Below, one piece after another: positions 28,943 through 38,866 of a DNA stretch of 64,000 nt (positions are counted from its first letter, which is position 1; each line of letters starts with the position of its first letter). Made by a program: the position numbers and the translations under genes. The notes beneath the pieces are model-generated. The model had not been told where the DNA came from and did not search any database. It saw nothing but the letters and a program-made list of their open reading frames with translations. Source of the stretch: Pseudomonas lijiangensis (GTDB lineage Bacteria; Pseudomonadota; Gammaproteobacteria; Pseudomonadales; Pseudomonadaceae); assembly GCF_018968705.1 (NCBI RefSeq), contig NZ_CP076668.1:5591001-5655000 (forward strand). The letters are read 5' to 3'.

Positions 28943-31168
28943 ATGAAAGCGTTCGGCAAAATCCTGGGACTGTTTATTCTCGGGTTGTTGCTGATCATCG
29001 TGGCTCTCGGCTTCGCCTTGACCCATCTGTTTGATCCCAACGACTACAAAGACGAGATTCGCCAACTGGCACGCGAAAAGGCAAACGTCGAGCTGACGCT
29101 CAACGGCGACATCGGCTGGAGCCTGTTTCCCTGGCTGGGCCTTGAGTTGCATGACGCCAGCGTCGCCAACCTGAGCGCGCCCACGGCGCCATTTGCCGAC
29201 CTGCAGATGCTCGGGTTATCGGTTCGTGTACTGCCGCTGTTGCGTCGCGAAGTCCAGATGAGCGATGTGCGGGTAGAAGGCTTGAACCTGCGCCTCAACC
29301 GCGATGAAAACGGCCATGGCAACTGGGAAGACATCGGCAAGCCGGCCACCGCCACTGCTGCCACGCCGACACCCGAGCAGCCTTCGGGCACAACGCCTGT
29401 GCCGCCAGCGGACAAACCCTCGCGCCCCGTCAAGCTGGATATCGACAGCCTGACGGTCAATAACGCCCGGGTCGAGTACAGCGATGCCCGCAAAGGCCGG
29501 ACCCTCACTGCCGAAAGCATTCAATTGAGCACCGGCGCCATCCGCGAAGCCTCGGACATCCCGGTCAAACTTACCGCGTTCCTCAGCACCAACCAGCCGG
29601 TTGTGCGCATCAGGACCGAACTGGTAGGCGACGTGCGACTGGACCGCGCCCTCAAGCGCTATCAATTCGAAGACATGCGCCTGTCGGGCGAAGCGGCTGG
29701 CGAACCCTTGCAGGGCAAGACCGTGACCTTCGCCGCTCAGGGCCAGTTGCTGGTCGACCTTGCCGCCAACATCGCGGAATGGAACAGCCTCAAGATTTCC
29801 GCCAACCAGTTGCGCGCTCTTGGCGAACTGCGTGCCCGCGACCTGGACAAGACTCCGCAGATCAGCGGCGGCCTGTCCATCGCCCAACTCGATGTGCGCA
29901 CCTTCTTCGACAATATCGGCCACCCGCTGCCTGCCATGGCCGACGGCGCGCTGAGCAAGGTCGAAATGGTCACCCGCCTGAACGGTACGCCGAACAGCCT
30001 CGCGCTCGAAGAGCTGAACCTCAAGGTCGATGACAGCACCTTCACAGGCCGCGTCGCCATTGACGACTTCGCCAAGCAGGCACTGCGTCTGCAACTCAAG
30101 GCCGACACTTTCAATGCCGATCGTTACCTACCGGCCGAGAGCGAAGAAAGCAAAGGTGCCAAGGCGGCGCGTCAGTCCGAAGTGCAAAGCGGTGAAGCCG
30201 CCGCCCTCGCTGGCAACACGCCGCTGCCGGACCAGCCTACCAAGGCCGCCTGGAGCACAGCCAAGCTGCTGCCTCTTGAGCGTCTGCGCACCCTCGACGT
30301 CCAGGCCGACCTGAACTTCGGCAAACTGACCCTCGACAAACTGCCCATCGACAATGCCGTGCTCACCACCCAGGCACAGAACGGCGTCATCAGCGTCGAA
30401 AGCCTGCGCGGCGACCTCTACAACGGCAACTTCGACATCAAGAGCAACCTCGACGCCCGCCAGGACATTCCTCTGGCCAGCGTGCAGGCCAAGGTCAACC
30501 GGGTTCCGGTCGAGCGTCTCCTGCAAAGCCAGGGGCAGACACCACCGGTCAAAGGCCTGCTGAACCTCAACAGCGACCTGACCGCCAAGGGCAACAGCGA
30601 AAAAGCCCTCGTCGACAGCCTCAACGGCACGGCCAGTTTTGTGCTCAACAATGGCGTGCTGGTCAACGCCAACCTTGAACAGCAACTGTGCCAGGGCATC
30701 TCGACCCTCAACCGCAAGACGCTCAGTGGCGAACCTCGCGGCAAGGACACGCCCTTCCAGCAGCTCAACGGCAACCTGACCATCCGCAATGGCGTGGCCA
30801 GCAACCCTGACCTCAAGGCTCGCATCCCGGGCCTGACCGTCAACGGTAACGGCGATGTCGACCTGCGCGTGCTGGGCATGAACTATCGCCTGGGCATCAT
30901 CATCGAAGGCGACAAGAGCGACATGCCGGACCCGGCCTGCGAGGTCAACCCGCGTTATGTGGGCATCGAGTGGCCAGTCCAGTGCCGAGGCCCGCTTGAA
31001 CTGGGTGCCAAGGCGTGCCGTATGGACAAGGAAGGCATCGGCCAGATCGCGGCGAAGCTCGCTGGCGACCGGATCAGCGAGAAGCTCGAAGAAAAGCTGG
31101 ATGAGAAGCTCGGTGACAAGGTCAATCCGGAACTCAAGGACGCCCTCAAGAACCTGTTCAAACGATGA
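28943..31168 (+). CDS. AsmA family protein
   Basis: A 741-residue envelope protein with one N-terminal membrane anchor (FGKILGLFILGLLLIIVALG) and a long periplasmic beta-rich region ending in the typical AsmA C-terminal domain (LNGTASFVLNNGVLVNANLE, GNGDVDLRVLGMNYRLG). AsmA-like proteins form grooves thought to carry phospholipids between membranes. A low-complexity Ala/Thr/Pro linker is at about residues 133-155. Its stop overlaps the first possible mutY start (ATGA), pointing to coupling. Confidence 0.92.
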   Translation: MKAFGKILGLFILGLLLIIVALGFALTHLFDPNDYKDEIRQLAREKANVELTLNGDIGWSLFPWLGLELHDASVANLSAPTAPFADLQMLGLSVRVLPLLRREVQMSDVRVEGLNLRLNRDENGHGNWEDIGKPATATAATPTPEQPSGTTPVPPADKPSRPVKLDIDSLTVNNARVEYSDARKGRTLTAESIQLSTGAIREASDIPVKLTAFLSTNQPVVRIRTELVGDVRLDRALKRYQFEDMRLSGEAAGEPLQGKTVTFAAQGQLLVDLAANIAEWNSLKISANQLRALGELRARDLDKTPQISGGLSIAQLDVRTFFDNIGHPLPAMADGALSKVEMVTRLNGTPNSLALEELNLKVDDSTFTGRVAIDDFAKQALRLQLKADTFNADRYLPAESEESKGAKAARQSEVQSGEAAALAGNTPLPDQPTKAAWSTAKLLPLERLRTLDVQADLNFGKLTLDKLPIDNAVLTTQAQNGVISVESLRGDLYNGNFDIKSNLDARQDIPLASVQAKVNRVPVERLLQSQGQTPPVKGLLNLNSDLTAKGNSEKALVDSLNGTASFVLNNGVLVNANLEQQLCQGISTLNRKTLSGEPRGKDTPFQQLNGNLTIRNGVASNPDLKARIPGLTVNGNGDVDLRVLGMNYRLGIIIEGDKSDMPDPACEVNPRYVGIEWPVQCRGPLELGAKACRMDKEGIGQIAAKLAGDRISEKLEEKLDEKLGDKVNPELKDALKNLFKR

Positions 31169-31182
31169 GAGCCGATTCTGCA

Positions 31183-32250
31183 ATGCAACCCGAGCAATTC
31201 TCCCAGGCAGTACTGAACTGGTACGACCGTCATGGCAGACACGATCTGCCATGGCAACAAGGCATTACCCCGTACCGGGTGTGGGTGTCGGAAATCATGC
31301 TGCAACAGACCCAGGTCAGCACGGTACTGAACTACTTCGACCGCTTCATGGAGGCGTTGCCCACCGTGCAGGCCCTGGCTGAAGCGCCGGAAGACGAAGT
31401 GCTGCATCTGTGGACCGGGCTGGGTTACTACACCCGCGCCCGCAACCTGCAGAAGACGGCAAAGATAGTGGTTGCCGATCACGGCGGTGAGTTTCCTCGT
31501 GACGTGGAACAACTCACCCTGCTGCCCGGCATCGGTCTGTCGACGGCGGGCGCCATTGCCAGCCTGAGCATGGGCATTCGAGCGCCAATTCTCGACGGCA
31601 ACGTCAAGCGCGTCCTTGCCCGCTACACCGCGCAGGAAGGCTACCCGGGCGAGCCCAAGGTCGCCAGGCAGCTTTGGGCCACCGCCGAGCGCTTCACGCC
31701 CCACAGCCGTGTGAACAACTACACCCAGGCGATGATGGATCTGGGCGCCACGCTCTGCACCCGCAGCAAACCCAGTTGCCTGCTGTGCCCGCTGGAGCGT
31801 GGCTGCGAAGCGCACCTGCTGGGCCTGGAAACCCGCTACCCGATTCCCAAGCCCCGCAAGACCGTCCCGCAGAAGCGCACCCTCATGCCGATGCTCGCCA
31901 ACCGCGACGGCGCGATCCTGCTTTATCGTCGCCCTTCCAGCGGTCTGTGGGGCGGTCTGTGGAGCCTGCCGGAGCTGGATGACTTCAACGACCTCAAAGA
32001 CCTGGCGCTGCAACACTCCCTGGAGCTGGGCCAGCATCACGAACTGCCGGGACTGGTCCACACCTTCAGCCATTTCCAGCTGAGCATCGAACCCTGGCTG
32101 GTACAGGTCCAGGAGTCTGCCCATCACGTGGCCGAAGCCGACTGGCTCTGGTATAACCTCGCCACCCCGCCGCGCCTGGGCCTCGCCGCCCCGGTGAAAA
32201 AGCTGCTCAAACGCGCGGCCGACGTATTGAATGCAGGAGAGTCGTCATGA
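31183..32250 (+). CDS. mutY: A/G-specific adenine DNA glycosylase
   Basis: About 355 residues. It removes adenine mispaired with 8-oxoguanine. Catalytic Glu is in [10 protein letters not shown], the helix-hairpin-helix is [13 protein letters not shown] with Asp in [12 protein letters not shown], and the 4Fe-4S cluster is CX6CX2CX5C ([17 protein letters not shown]). A C-terminal Nudix-like domain recognises 8-oxoG. Start [10 protein letters not shown] at 31183 matches the family; the ATG at 31165 overlapping the asmA stop would add six residues. It overlaps yggX by four bases. Confidence 0.96.
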   Translation: MQPEQFSQAVLNWYDRHGRHDLPWQQGITPYRVWVSEIMLQQTQVSTVLNYFDRFMEALPTVQALAEAPEDEVLHLWTGLGYYTRARNLQKTAKIVVADHGGEFPRDVEQLTLLPGIGLSTAGAIASLSMGIRAPILDGNVKRVLARYTAQEGYPGEPKVARQLWATAERFTPHSRVNNYTQAMMDLGATLCTRSKPSCLLCPLERGCEAHLLGLETRYPIPKPRKTVPQKRTLMPMLANRDGAILLYRRPSSGLWGGLWSLPELDDFNDLKDLALQHSLELGQHHELPGLVHTFSHFQLSIEPWLVQVQESAHHVAEADWLWYNLATPPRLGLAAPVKKLLKRAADVLNAGESS

Positions 32251-32519
32251 CCCGCACCGTAATGTGCCGCAAATACAAAGAAGAACTGCCCGGCCTGGAA
32301 CGCGCTCCGTATCCGGGTGCCAAGGGCGAAGACATTTTCAACAACGTCTCGCAGAAAGCCTGGGCCGACTGGCAGAAACACCAGACCCTGCTCATCAACG
32401 AACGTCGCCTGAACATGATGAACGCCGAAGACCGGAAATTCCTCCAGACCGAGATGGACAAGTTCCTTTCCGGCGAGGAATACGCCAAGGCCGAAGGCTA
32501 CGTTCCCCCCGAGAAATAA
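32247..32519 (+). CDS. yggX: Fe(2+)-trafficking/oxidative damage protection protein YggX
   Basis: A 90-residue protein with the family N-terminus [17 protein letters not shown], whose single Cys7 is conserved, and [19 protein letters not shown]. It protects Fe-S clusters from oxidants. It is translationally coupled to mutY (ATGA overlap), a conserved pairing that joins protection of Fe-S proteins to a Fe-S repair glycosylase. Confidence 0.95.
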   Translation: MTRTVMCRKYKEELPGLERAPYPGAKGEDIFNNVSQKAWADWQKHQTLLINERRLNMMNAEDRKFLQTEMDKFLSGEEYAKAEGYVPPEK

Positions 32520-32621
32520 AGCGTTTCCAGCAATGAAGGTCGTAAGCGTCGGTAATAATTCAAATTTTTTTCAACATGACGCTTGACGACCTCCTGAAAA
32601 ACACGTCTAATGCGCCCCGTT

Positions 32622-32697
32622 GCCCAGATAGCTCAGTCGGTAGAGCAGGGGATTGAAAATCCCCGTGTCGGCGGTTCGATTCCGTCTCTGGGCACCA
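32622..32697 (+). tRNA. tRNA-Phe (GAA)
   Basis: A 76-base cloverleaf: acceptor GCCCAGA pairs with TCTGGGC, D-arm GCTCAGTCGGTAGAGC, anticodon loop with GAA (GGGGATTGAAAATCCCC), T-arm GGCGGTTCGATTCCGTC, and an encoded CCA end. It follows yggX and is followed by a terminator. Confidence 0.97.
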
Positions 32698-32734
32698 CTA
32701 ATTAGATTCAGGTGGTGTCAAAGCCATCTGAAAA

Positions 32735-32763
32735 ACAGAAACCCGCCTAGTGCGGGTTTTTTG
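32735..32763 (+). terminator. Terminator after tRNA-Phe
   Basis: ACCCGC/GCGGGT hairpin with a four-base loop and a T-run. Confidence 0.9.
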
Positions 32764-32867
32764 TTGTCCGGGATTTAACCTCAAGCTGCAAACATCCCCG
32801 CCGCCATAGGTGCTCAATACCTTTGCAGAAACATCAGGATAAATCTCAAACGTTGTAAGCCTATAGA

Positions 32868-32900
32868 TTTATAAGTAAAAATCCGTGCATTACTTATAAA
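32868..32900 (+). promoter_or_regulatory. Probable autoregulatory operator of the toxin-antitoxin pair
   Basis: TTTATAAGTAA (32868-32878) and TTACTTATAAA (32890-32900) are perfect 11-base inverted repeats with an 11-base spacer, ending 11 bases before the toxin start. This is the expected position and symmetry for binding by the Xre-type antitoxin. Confidence 0.6.
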
Positions 32901-32911
32901 AGACCTATATT

Positions 32912-33172
32912 TTGCCTGTAAACACGATCAACTGGACCAGAAAAGCCGTTAAGCAGCTCCTGAAACTGCATTCCCGGCATCAAATTCAGATTCGCGATGC
33001 GGTGACCACCCTCAGCACCATGCCGGACGTCACCAACGTCAAGGCCCTGAACCAACACGAATACGGGTATAGGCTGCGGGCAGGCAATTATCGCGTTCTG
33101 TTCGACTGGGATGGAGCAATCAGGATAGTCAGCATTCAAGAGGTTAAAAAACGCGATGAACGCACCTACTGA
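32912..33172 (+). CDS. RelE/ParE-superfamily toxin (HigB-like order)
   Basis: An 86-residue toxin with the RelE/ParE fold: INWTRKAVKQLLKLHSR, ALNQHEYGYRLRAGNYRVLF and IQEVKKRDERTY. Such toxins usually cut mRNA at the ribosome. Start TTG at 32912 is the best available; a later start would cut into the fold. The toxin gene comes first and overlaps the antitoxin gene by 17 bases, the higBA-type arrangement. A palindrome upstream is a likely operator. Confidence 0.85.
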   Translation: MPVNTINWTRKAVKQLLKLHSRHQIQIRDAVTTLSTMPDVTNVKALNQHEYGYRLRAGNYRVLFDWDGAIRIVSIQEVKKRDERTY

Positions 33173-33482
33173 CGTTCAAATCATCAATGGACCGGATGGC
33201 AAACCGGCCTTTGTGGTGATTCCTTACGAACAATACGTTGCACAACATCACCGCGACACGAATCTGATCCCACACGAAGTGGTCAGCCGCATCGTCGATG
33301 GGGCCTCCCCTATTCGCGCCTGGCGTGAGCACCTGAACCTCACTCAAGAAGAGGTGGCCAGGCGCATGAATATCAGCCAACCAGCCTACGCCCAGCAAGA
33401 AACAGTCGCCAAGCCACGCAAGGCCACACGCGAGAAAATTGCAGCTGCATTCGGAATCAGGGCGGATCAGTTGGAGCTGTAG
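33156..33482 (+). CDS. Xre-family antitoxin
   Basis: A 108-residue protein with an N-terminal segment that could bind the toxin (IINGPDGKPAFVVIPYEQYV, reminiscent of Phd-type sequences) and a C-terminal Cro/C1 helix-turn-helix (LTQEEVARRMNISQPAYAQQ). It overlaps the toxin gene and should both neutralise the toxin and repress the operon. Confidence 0.87.
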   Translation: MNAPTDVQIINGPDGKPAFVVIPYEQYVAQHHRDTNLIPHEVVSRIVDGASPIRAWREHLNLTQEEVARRMNISQPAYAQQETVAKPRKATREKIAAAFGIRADQLEL

Positions 33483-33679
33483 GCTATCGGACAAGCCTGG
33501 CCCTGCGCTCTAGGATGCCCACAGAAACATCCCTACCCCACTGCTGCTCCCAGCGCAAATCCCGCTCAATAATTTCTGCCCACCCCAACAAGCCTTTGCT
33601 ATATTCGAGCAACATCAAACAGCCAGCCCACCCGCTCAGGCGATGCGAACTCAGGGATTTATCAGCAGAAGGATCTGTC

Positions 33680-33811
33680 ATGAAGTTCACCACCTTCCTC
33701 CTCGCAGCACTTCTCGCTGCAACCTCTCTTTCTGCAATCGCACACGGCGGCCGGACCGACAAGCAAGGCTGTCATAACGACAAGAAGGCCGGCACCCGGC
33801 ATTGTCATTGA
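33680..33811 (+). CDS. Small exported YHYH-type protein
   Basis: A 43-residue precursor: signal peptide MKFTTFLLAALLAATSLSAIA and then a 21-residue mature part, HGGRTDKQGCHNDKKAGTRH plus CH, rich in His and with two Cys. It resembles the YHYH-domain proteins (GGTDKxGCHxDxKxGxxHCH). A metal-binding role is plausible but unproved. The start at 33680 is set by the signal peptide. Confidence 0.75.
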   Translation: MKFTTFLLAALLAATSLSAIAHGGRTDKQGCHNDKKAGTRHCH

Positions 33812-33840
33812 CTGCGGGCGTAGCCCTGACGGAGACCAGT

Positions 33841-34077
33841 ATGCCTTTGAACAAACCCAACCAGGACCTGCGTCGCGACCTGCAAGGCATCGCCTCCGAT
33901 CTGAAATGGTCGGCGGTTGAGCTGATGCGTATTGCGGAGCGGCTTAGTACTTCAGGCAATGAGCCGGACGCCCAGGCCGTGCTGCGCATATGCAGCGTGA
34001 TGCAGGCCGGGGAAGAGAAGCTGCAAGCGGTGACAAATGAGGTGTCACTGGGCAGGCTGGTACAGGCTCGTTCTTGA
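33841..34077 (+). CDS. Hypothetical small protein
   Basis: A 78-residue, mostly helical, soluble protein (MPLNKPNQDLRRDLQGIASD...). I do not recognise a domain. It starts 29 bases after the YHYH-type gene, with GGAG upstream, and may be cotranscribed with it. Confidence 0.55.
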   Translation: MPLNKPNQDLRRDLQGIASDLKWSAVELMRIAERLSTSGNEPDAQAVLRICSVMQAGEEKLQAVTNEVSLGRLVQARS

Positions 34078-34344
34078 ACACATGGAGCTGAAGGCAGTCA
34101 CCGGAAATTAATTTTCCATGGCGATGGAACCGAATTCGCTCACCGGCCACTCACCTGTAACCCTTGCCGTTTTCAGGGCTGACAATCGCCACAGCCCGCC
34201 CCTCCAGCATCCCGATTCACAGCGCATGCCAGCCTTCAAGGCAACCCGGCAGACCTCATCAGACATGTCCACGCCCTTGGTTATTCAGACCGTCTGGGGT
34301 TCAATGTCGACCATTGCCCTTATCGCCTGCCAAAGGACCCGCTC

Positions 34345-34830
34345 ATGGCCTCGCCAGACAAACAGCAAAAACGCGCAAAGCGCGCGAAGATCAAAGCCAA
34401 GCAGAACCGCTCGGGCAAGGCGACACAAAATGTCGTTCACCCGGTATTCGCTTCAGCCCTCGTGAATCAGCCGTTCGACGACGTGCAAATCGATCTGAAC
34501 ACCTTCGACTTCCAGGACATCGTCGAAAACGGTTTCGACCCGGCCGACTACGAAGACCTGTTCGAGGCCATGAAGGCTGCCGAAGCCATCAGCCTGCTGG
34601 CGCTGTGCGCGGTCTTCCTGCAATACCCGGTTCTGGCACTGGTTATCAGCGAAGAAGAGGAAGAACAGGCCACCGACTTCATGATGAGCCTGCTCATCAG
34701 CTACCGCGCCCTGTACCACGATGAAGACGAAGACGCCGCCTTCGAATGGATCGGCAGCCCGGCGTTCCAGACTGATTACAGAAAGGCCTCCGAGTTGCTG
34801 ATGATGCGAGACTCAAAAGGGCACCGTTGA
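34345..34830 (+). CDS. Hypothetical acidic protein
   Basis: A 161-residue protein with a strongly basic N-terminus (residues 1-25, Lys/Arg/Gln-rich) and an acidic, hydrophobic body (DIVENGFDPADYEDLFEAMK, EEEEEQATDFMMSLL). No domain is recognised. The 267 bases upstream contain no convincing gene. Confidence 0.6.
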   Translation: MASPDKQQKRAKRAKIKAKQNRSGKATQNVVHPVFASALVNQPFDDVQIDLNTFDFQDIVENGFDPADYEDLFEAMKAAEAISLLALCAVFLQYPVLALVISEEEEEQATDFMMSLLISYRALYHDEDEDAAFEWIGSPAFQTDYRKASELLMMRDSKGHR

Positions 34831-34997
34831 AAATGACACAAAAGCGTCATGCCCCCCACAATAACGACAAGAGCGCTCTAAACAGCAGGTTTCATCTAAA
34901 GCAGGCTTAAGCTTCTACCCGAAAACCCGATACATCTGCATACGCGCCTGTTCAGGCGCTCCTTAACGCAGTACATCGGATGAACTCGGGAGCGGGT

Positions 34998-36623
34998 ATG
35001 TATTTGAGAAACATGAAAATTGCCAAGCGTACCCTGGCCTGTTTCACGTTTATGGTTGCCTTGGTTGTGGGGCTCGGCATTTTCAATATCCAGCAAATGA
35101 GCAACATTCGCTCAGAAGGCCTGGAAATTGAAAACGACTCGATGCCCGGAATTGCACTGGGCGACGACATCACCCTGGCATTTGCCAATACCCGCATCGC
35201 CATCCTCAGAATGATCTCGAGAAGCCCGACAGAGATCGAGCAGGCGTATAACGATCTGCTGAAGGAAGAGGACAAGTTCTACAACGCGGTCAAAGCCTAT
35301 AAGCCACTCATCAATACTGATGCCGAGCAAAACCTGATCGCCAGTATCGAGTCCACTTACAAGTCCTACGCCGACGGCGCCGGGCAAGCCTACAAGCTCA
35401 TCAGGGATAACCAGCCGGACGCTGCTCGCCAGGTCATCAGGGTGGACATGCCAAAGAGTGCCGAAGCCATGACCGCTGCGCTCTCCAGACTGGAAAAGGT
35501 CAACGACGACGCAGAAGCAGAGTCCAGCGCAAGTGCGACGGCAGCGTATGAAAATGCCAAGACCATTTCCATTTCGGTCATGATCCTGGCGGTGCTGGCA
35601 ACTGTTGCTCTAGCCTGGCGCCTGACCCAGAGCCTTGCCGCTCCCATCAACCAGGCCCTCAAAGCCTCGGAAGTTTTTGCGTCGGGAGATCTGCGTCCGC
35701 TCGATGTGGACAGTCGCGGCGTCGACGAAGTCGCCTTGCTGCTGCAATCGATGGAGCGCATGCGCAAAAACCTGCAGGCCACCCTGAATCAGGTCGACGA
35801 CGCGGCACAGCAGCTATCGTCCGCCACCAGCCAGATGAGCAGTCTGATGGCCAGCAGCAACGCCGACCTGGTCACCCAGAACAGTGAAATCGAAATGGCA
35901 GCCACTGCCGTGACCGAGATGAGCCAGGCGGTTGACGAGGTTGCGCGCAGCGCAGTGTCGACATCGGAAGAATCGAAATCATCGTCACGCTCGGCACAAC
36001 AAGGGCAGGAAGAGCTCAAGCAGACCGTCAATTCCATCACTGAACTGACCCGCAATGTCAGCAGCGCATCAGAGCAAGCGCAGCAACTGGCAAGTCGTAC
36101 ACTGGAAATCAGCAAGGTTCTGGAAGTGATTCGCTCGGTATCCGAACAGACCAACCTGCTGGCCCTCAACGCCGCAATCGAAGCTGCTCGCGCCGGCGAT
36201 GCAGGCCGAGGCTTCGCCGTCGTCGCCGACGAGGTTCGGGCGCTGGCACACAGAACCAATGAGTCGACTCAGGAAATCGAATCCATGATCGGCCATATCC
36301 AACAAGGCACCAAAAATACGGTGTCGGCGCTGGAAATCAGTACCGAGCAGGCTCAACGCACCAAAGGCCAGGCTGAATCCGCTAACGCAGCACTGGCGAT
36401 CATTGCCAGCTCGGTGATGGTGATCGACGATCGCAACACCGTAATCGCCAGCGCATCAGAAGAGCAGGCACAGGTCGCCCGCGAAGTGGACCGCAACCTG
36501 GTACGCATCCGCGACCTTTCCGCACAATCAGCCGTAAGAGCGGATGAGACGAACAACGCAAGCCATGCCCTGGCGACACTGGCTACAGAACTGAACACCA
36601 CCTTGCGTCAGTTCAAGTTGTGA
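34998..36623 (+). CDS. Methyl-accepting chemotaxis protein
   Basis: A 541-residue inner-membrane chemoreceptor. First membrane helix at about residues 12-32, a periplasmic four-helix-bundle ligand domain to about residue 190, a second helix ([18 protein letters not shown]), a HAMP domain, and the cytoplasmic signalling hairpin with the invariant tip [20 protein letters not shown]. It reports ligand binding to CheA/CheW. The start at 34998 has GGGAG upstream. No che genes adjoin it. The ligand is unknown. Confidence 0.93.
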   Translation: MYLRNMKIAKRTLACFTFMVALVVGLGIFNIQQMSNIRSEGLEIENDSMPGIALGDDITLAFANTRIAILRMISRSPTEIEQAYNDLLKEEDKFYNAVKAYKPLINTDAEQNLIASIESTYKSYADGAGQAYKLIRDNQPDAARQVIRVDMPKSAEAMTAALSRLEKVNDDAEAESSASATAAYENAKTISISVMILAVLATVALAWRLTQSLAAPINQALKASEVFASGDLRPLDVDSRGVDEVALLLQSMERMRKNLQATLNQVDDAAQQLSSATSQMSSLMASSNADLVTQNSEIEMAATAVTEMSQAVDEVARSAVSTSEESKSSSRSAQQGQEELKQTVNSITELTRNVSSASEQAQQLASRTLEISKVLEVIRSVSEQTNLLALNAAIEAARAGDAGRGFAVVADEVRALAHRTNESTQEIESMIGHIQQGTKNTVSALEISTEQAQRTKGQAESANAALAIIASSVMVIDDRNTVIASASEEQAQVAREVDRNLVRIRDLSAQSAVRADETNNASHALATLATELNTTLRQFKL

Positions 36624-36703
36624 TGCGTGCGGATGAGCGGATCACACCCGCTCATCCACGAACAGGCCGCGCACTCAATGCAAATGCACTGCTTTGAATA
36701 CCA

Positions 36704-37042
36704 TCAATTGATTCTTTTTCTGGCCGCGTGATAGACGACCTCATTGTCACGTCGACCGACTGCAATCACCAAGACAACAAGCCTGGCATCTATGACCTCG
36801 TAAACCAGTCTGATGCCACTGGCTCGCAGCTTGATCTTGTAACACCCAGGCATATCTCGCAGCTTGTCAGCCTGAACCTTGGGCTCCAGCAATCGTGACC
36901 GCAGTTTTTTCAGTAGCTGAAGCTGAACTGTCTTGTCCAGGTCGTCGTATTCTTTTTTGGCATCTATCAAAAACTCAAGCGTGTAAGTTCCTGCGGTATG
37001 AGGGACCGACTTATCGCTTCTCTGCCTCGGCGATGAGGTCAT
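36704..37042 (-). CDS. RelE/StbE-family toxin
   Basis: A 112-residue toxin whose RelE core begins around YTLEFLIDAKKEYDDLDKTV; then KLRDMPGCYKIKLRASGIRL and VVLVIAVGRRDNEVVYHAA follow, the usual RelE pattern. The first 18 residues overlap the antitoxin gene by 32 bases; a later start is possible. It would act as an mRNA interferase when the antitoxin is lost. Confidence 0.85.
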   Translation of the reverse strand: MTSSPRQRSDKSVPHTAGTYTLEFLIDAKKEYDDLDKTVQLQLLKKLRSRLLEPKVQADKLRDMPGCYKIKLRASGIRLVYEVIDARLVVLVIAVGRRDNEVVYHAARKRIN

Positions 37043-37280
37043 TTATATCTACCTTCACAGTGCGGCCACCTCTGCGCTCTTTGATCTTGCGGGCAAGCGC
37101 AGCGTCATCGAGCAGATCGAGAAGCTCTTCATATCGTTCTGGCGAAAGAATGTAGAAAGCAGGCTCATTACGATTAAGGATCACCATCGGGTCGCCATTG
37201 CTTTCACGATACGTCCCCATGGGATCTTTCTTGAGGTCAGTCACAGACGCAGCGACTTCCGCCAGCAGTGCGTATGCCAT
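37011..37280 (-). CDS. StbD/Phd-YefM-type antitoxin
   Basis: An 89-residue antitoxin: MAYALLAEVAASVTDLKKDP, MVILNRNEPAFYILSPERY, then an acidic and basic tail that would wrap the toxin. Start at 37280 has AGGAG directly upstream. Antitoxin-first order and overlap with the RelE-like gene form a standard stbDE-like module. Confidence 0.87.
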   Translation of the reverse strand: MAYALLAEVAASVTDLKKDPMGTYRESNGDPMVILNRNEPAFYILSPERYEELLDLLDDAALARKIKERRGGRTVKVDINDLIAEAEKR

Positions 37281-37361
37281 TGTTTTTCTCCTGTCGACCC
37301 AAGGCCGAGTCACATAATGGTGCCTAAAAAAGTACTTTAAAAAGCATATTTAAATATACAC

Positions 37362-37399
37362 AAAAAACGGCCGTTCTCATTTATCGAGAACGACCGTTC
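37362..37399 (-). terminator. Terminator after gabP
   Basis: On the minus strand GAACGGTCGTTCTCG pairs with GAGAACGGCCGTT (one mismatch), then a T-run. It stands 75 bases after the permease stop. Confidence 0.85.
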
Positions 37400-37474
37400 A
37401 GGGTCATGCGCTATTTTTTGCTTACGGCTGCAAGTGCGAATCGGGCGGCGCTCCGCTCATTCGCGATCAACGGC

Positions 37475-38866
37475 TCAACTCAAAGCAGCAGACCCGACCC
37501 GTGAAGCCTTGCGGCGGCGAGACACCAGCAGGCCTGCCGCGATGACCAGCACGCTGAGCAGACCGGTGGCGATGATTTCTACGCGATGGTCTTGCTGGAC
37601 CAGCATCACCGTCAACACGGCCACGATGAAGAAAATCACCGCCCAGGTCAGCCATGGGAACAGCCACATCTTGAAGTCGATGGCTTCGCCCTTGGCAGTA
37701 CGCTTCTGACGCATGCGCAGTTGGGAGACGGCGATGACCAGATACACCAGCAAGGCAATTGCGCCTGAGCTGGCGAGCAGGAAATCGAACACTGCGGCCG
37801 GAGCGAAATAGTTGGCGAATACCGTCAGGAAGGCCGCTGCGGTCGACAGCATTACAGCCCAGTGAGGCGTGCCGCTCTTGCTGACGCGTGTGGACACTGC
37901 CGGTGCATCGCCACGCTTGCCCAGGGAGAACAGCATGCGCGAAGCAGTGTAAAGCGCGGAGTTCAGGCAACTGGTCACGGCAACCAGAACCACCAGGTCC
38001 ACGATCAGCTTGGCGTTGGGAATCCCCATCGCATCCAGCACCGTCTGATAGGAGCCCACTTCAGCCAGACGACTGTCGTTCCATGGCACCAGCGACACGA
38101 CGATAAAGATCGAAACCAGATAGAACAGGAAGATCCGCCAGATCACCGAGTTGGTGGCCTTGGTGATCTGCTTGCCCGGGTTCTTCGATTCGGCAGCCGC
38201 GATGGTCACGATCTCGGTCCCCATGAAGGAGAACATGGTGGTCAACATTGCTGCCAGGACCGCGCCCAGGCCGTTAGGCATAAAACCCTGGGTATCGAAC
38301 AAGTGGCTGACACCGCTGACATTGCTGGTCGGCAACAGACCGAAGATCGCCACAACACCCAGCACCACGAAAGCAATGATCGCCACGACCTTGATCAGCG
38401 CGAACCAGAACTCGAACTCGCCGTAGTTCTTGACGCTGAACAGGTTGGTAGCCGTCAGCAGCAGCGTAATCACCAGAGTGAACACCCAGATCGCCACGTC
38501 GGGAAACCAGGCATGCAGGATGGTCGCAGCGGCGTTGGCCTCCAGCGGGATCACCAGCACCCAGAACCACCAGTACAACCAGCCGATGGTGAAACCGGCC
38601 CAGTGCCCGATAGCACGGTCGGCGTATGTGGAAAACGAACCGGTATCGGGCGAGGCCACAGCCATTTCGGCCAGCATGCGCATCACCAGAACAACCAGCG
38701 TACCGGCTGCGGCATAGGCGAGAAGCACGGCTGGGCCGGCTTCGGCAATCGCATGGCCTGAACCTACAAACAAACCTGCGCCGATCACACCGGCAATCGA
38801 CAGCATCGTGATGTGCCGAGGTTTCAGCCCCTGTTCGAGCTCGGAAGAGTTAGCGGTACTGCTCAT
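37475..38866 (-). CDS. gabP: GABA permease-type amino acid transporter
   Basis: A 463-residue APC permease with 12 membrane segments, starting MSSTANSSELEQGLKPRHIT with LSIAGVIGAGLFVGSGHAIA. It is closest to GabP-type importers of 4-aminobutyrate, a plant apoplast compound that plant-associated pseudomonads use. Substrate assignment is by resemblance. Start at 38866 has AAGGTGG upstream. A terminator follows. Confidence 0.82.
   Translation of the reverse strand: MSSTANSSELEQGLKPRHITMLSIAGVIGAGLFVGSGHAIAEAGPAVLLAYAAAGTLVVLVMRMLAEMAVASPDTGSFSTYADRAIGHWAGFTIGWLYWWFWVLVIPLEANAAATILHAWFPDVAIWVFTLVITLLLTATNLFSVKNYGEFEFWFALIKVVAIIAFVVLGVVAIFGLLPTSNVSGVSHLFDTQGFMPNGLGAVLAAMLTTMFSFMGTEIVTIAAAESKNPGKQITKATNSVIWRIFLFYLVSIFIVVSLVPWNDSRLAEVGSYQTVLDAMGIPNAKLIVDLVVLVAVTSCLNSALYTASRMLFSLGKRGDAPAVSTRVSKSGTPHWAVMLSTAAAFLTVFANYFAPAAVFDFLLASSGAIALLVYLVIAVSQLRMRQKRTAKGEAIDFKMWLFPWLTWAVIFFIVAVLTVMLVQQDHRVEIIATGLLSVLVIAAGLLVSRRRKASRVGSAALS

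Noticed and set aside
32622..33482. tRNA-Phe as an attachment site for the toxin-antitoxin module
   Set aside because: I looked for a repeat of the tRNA 3' end (TCTCTGGGCACCA) downstream and saw none.
34118..34465. 115-codon frame between two hypothetical genes
   Set aside because: No SD, no domain, composition not protein-like, and it overlaps the better-supported gene at 34345.
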